Assembly (NCBI GenBank): GCA_938008575.1
Contig: CALLKB010000038.1
Coordinates: 1 to 7,226, forward strand
Origin: an uncultured Cytophagaceae bacterium
Lineage (GTDB): Bacteria; Bacteroidota; Bacteroidia; Cytophagales; Spirosomataceae
Reading direction: 5' to 3'
Length of the DNA: 7,226 nt
Both the position numbers and the translations under genes were made by a program. The notes below the pieces were generated by a model. That model saw nothing but the letters and a program-made list of their open reading frames with translations. It made no database searches and was not told where the DNA came from. Positions 7,224-7,226 of the stretch are shown one piece after another; within the stretch, counting starts at the first letter, position 1, and every line of letters begins with the position of its first letter.

Positions 7224-7226
7224 GTT
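7191..7226 (+). other. Apparent -1 base frameshift site and out-of-frame continuation of the DUF2723 gene
   Basis: After Phe900 (TTC, 7191-7193) the reading frame becomes LMINSLRAW and stops at TGA 7221-7223. If one extra C is supplied in the CC run at 7193-7194, the reading is instead PDKVFP-YDQFSASMVS, with codons TAT 7196-7198, GAT, CAA, TTC, TCT, GCG, AGC, ATG and GTG, open to the window edge. The MPDKV-PYD-type sequence fits what I recall of the conserved C-terminal region of this family. The continuation has clean, gene-like codons. The cause cannot be settled here: lost base in sequencing or assembly, or a real mutation. Confidence 0.75.

Overview
The window reads as an ordinary chromosomal housekeeping stretch from a member of the Bacteroidota, probably a Cytophagales-type organism. 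Three things support this. The gene starts lack clear Shine-Dalgarno sequences and sit in AT-rich leaders. PheS carries a four-cysteine insertion of the kind I associate with Bacteroidota PheS. A small OmpA/PorT-like beta-barrel protein and a large DUF2723 membrane protein, both typical of Bacteroidota, are also present. The genus assignment is only an impression.

Layout from left to right: (1) the 3' end of purL (purine biosynthesis), followed 6 bases later on the + strand by truA (tRNA pseudouridine synthase A). (2) radA (recombination/branch-migration ATPase) on the - strand, convergent with truA; the two reading frames overlap by 26 bases at their 3' ends. (3) A roughly 107-base AT-rich divergent intergenic region that must hold the start signals for radA (-) and for the next gene (+). 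(4) A secreted outer-membrane beta-barrel protein and, 6 bases after it, pheS (phenylalanyl-tRNA synthetase alpha chain), probably co-transcribed. (5) A short intergenic region with a small hairpin and T-rich tail, probably the pheS terminator. (6) A large polytopic membrane protein with an N-terminal DUF2723 (GT-C/O-mannosyltransferase-like) domain and a soluble C-terminal region that runs to the right edge.

The genes do not form one pathway: purine synthesis, tRNA modification, DNA repair, envelope, tRNA charging and probable protein glycosylation sit side by side. No mobile element, CRISPR array, tRNA or rRNA gene, or defence or secretion cassette is visible, and I found no credible new system. 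The observation most worth checking is an apparent single-base deletion near 7193-7194. It ends the DUF2723 gene early at 7223, while the conserved-looking continuation is present in the adjacent frame up to the window edge. This is either a sequencing/assembly error or a recent frameshift mutation.
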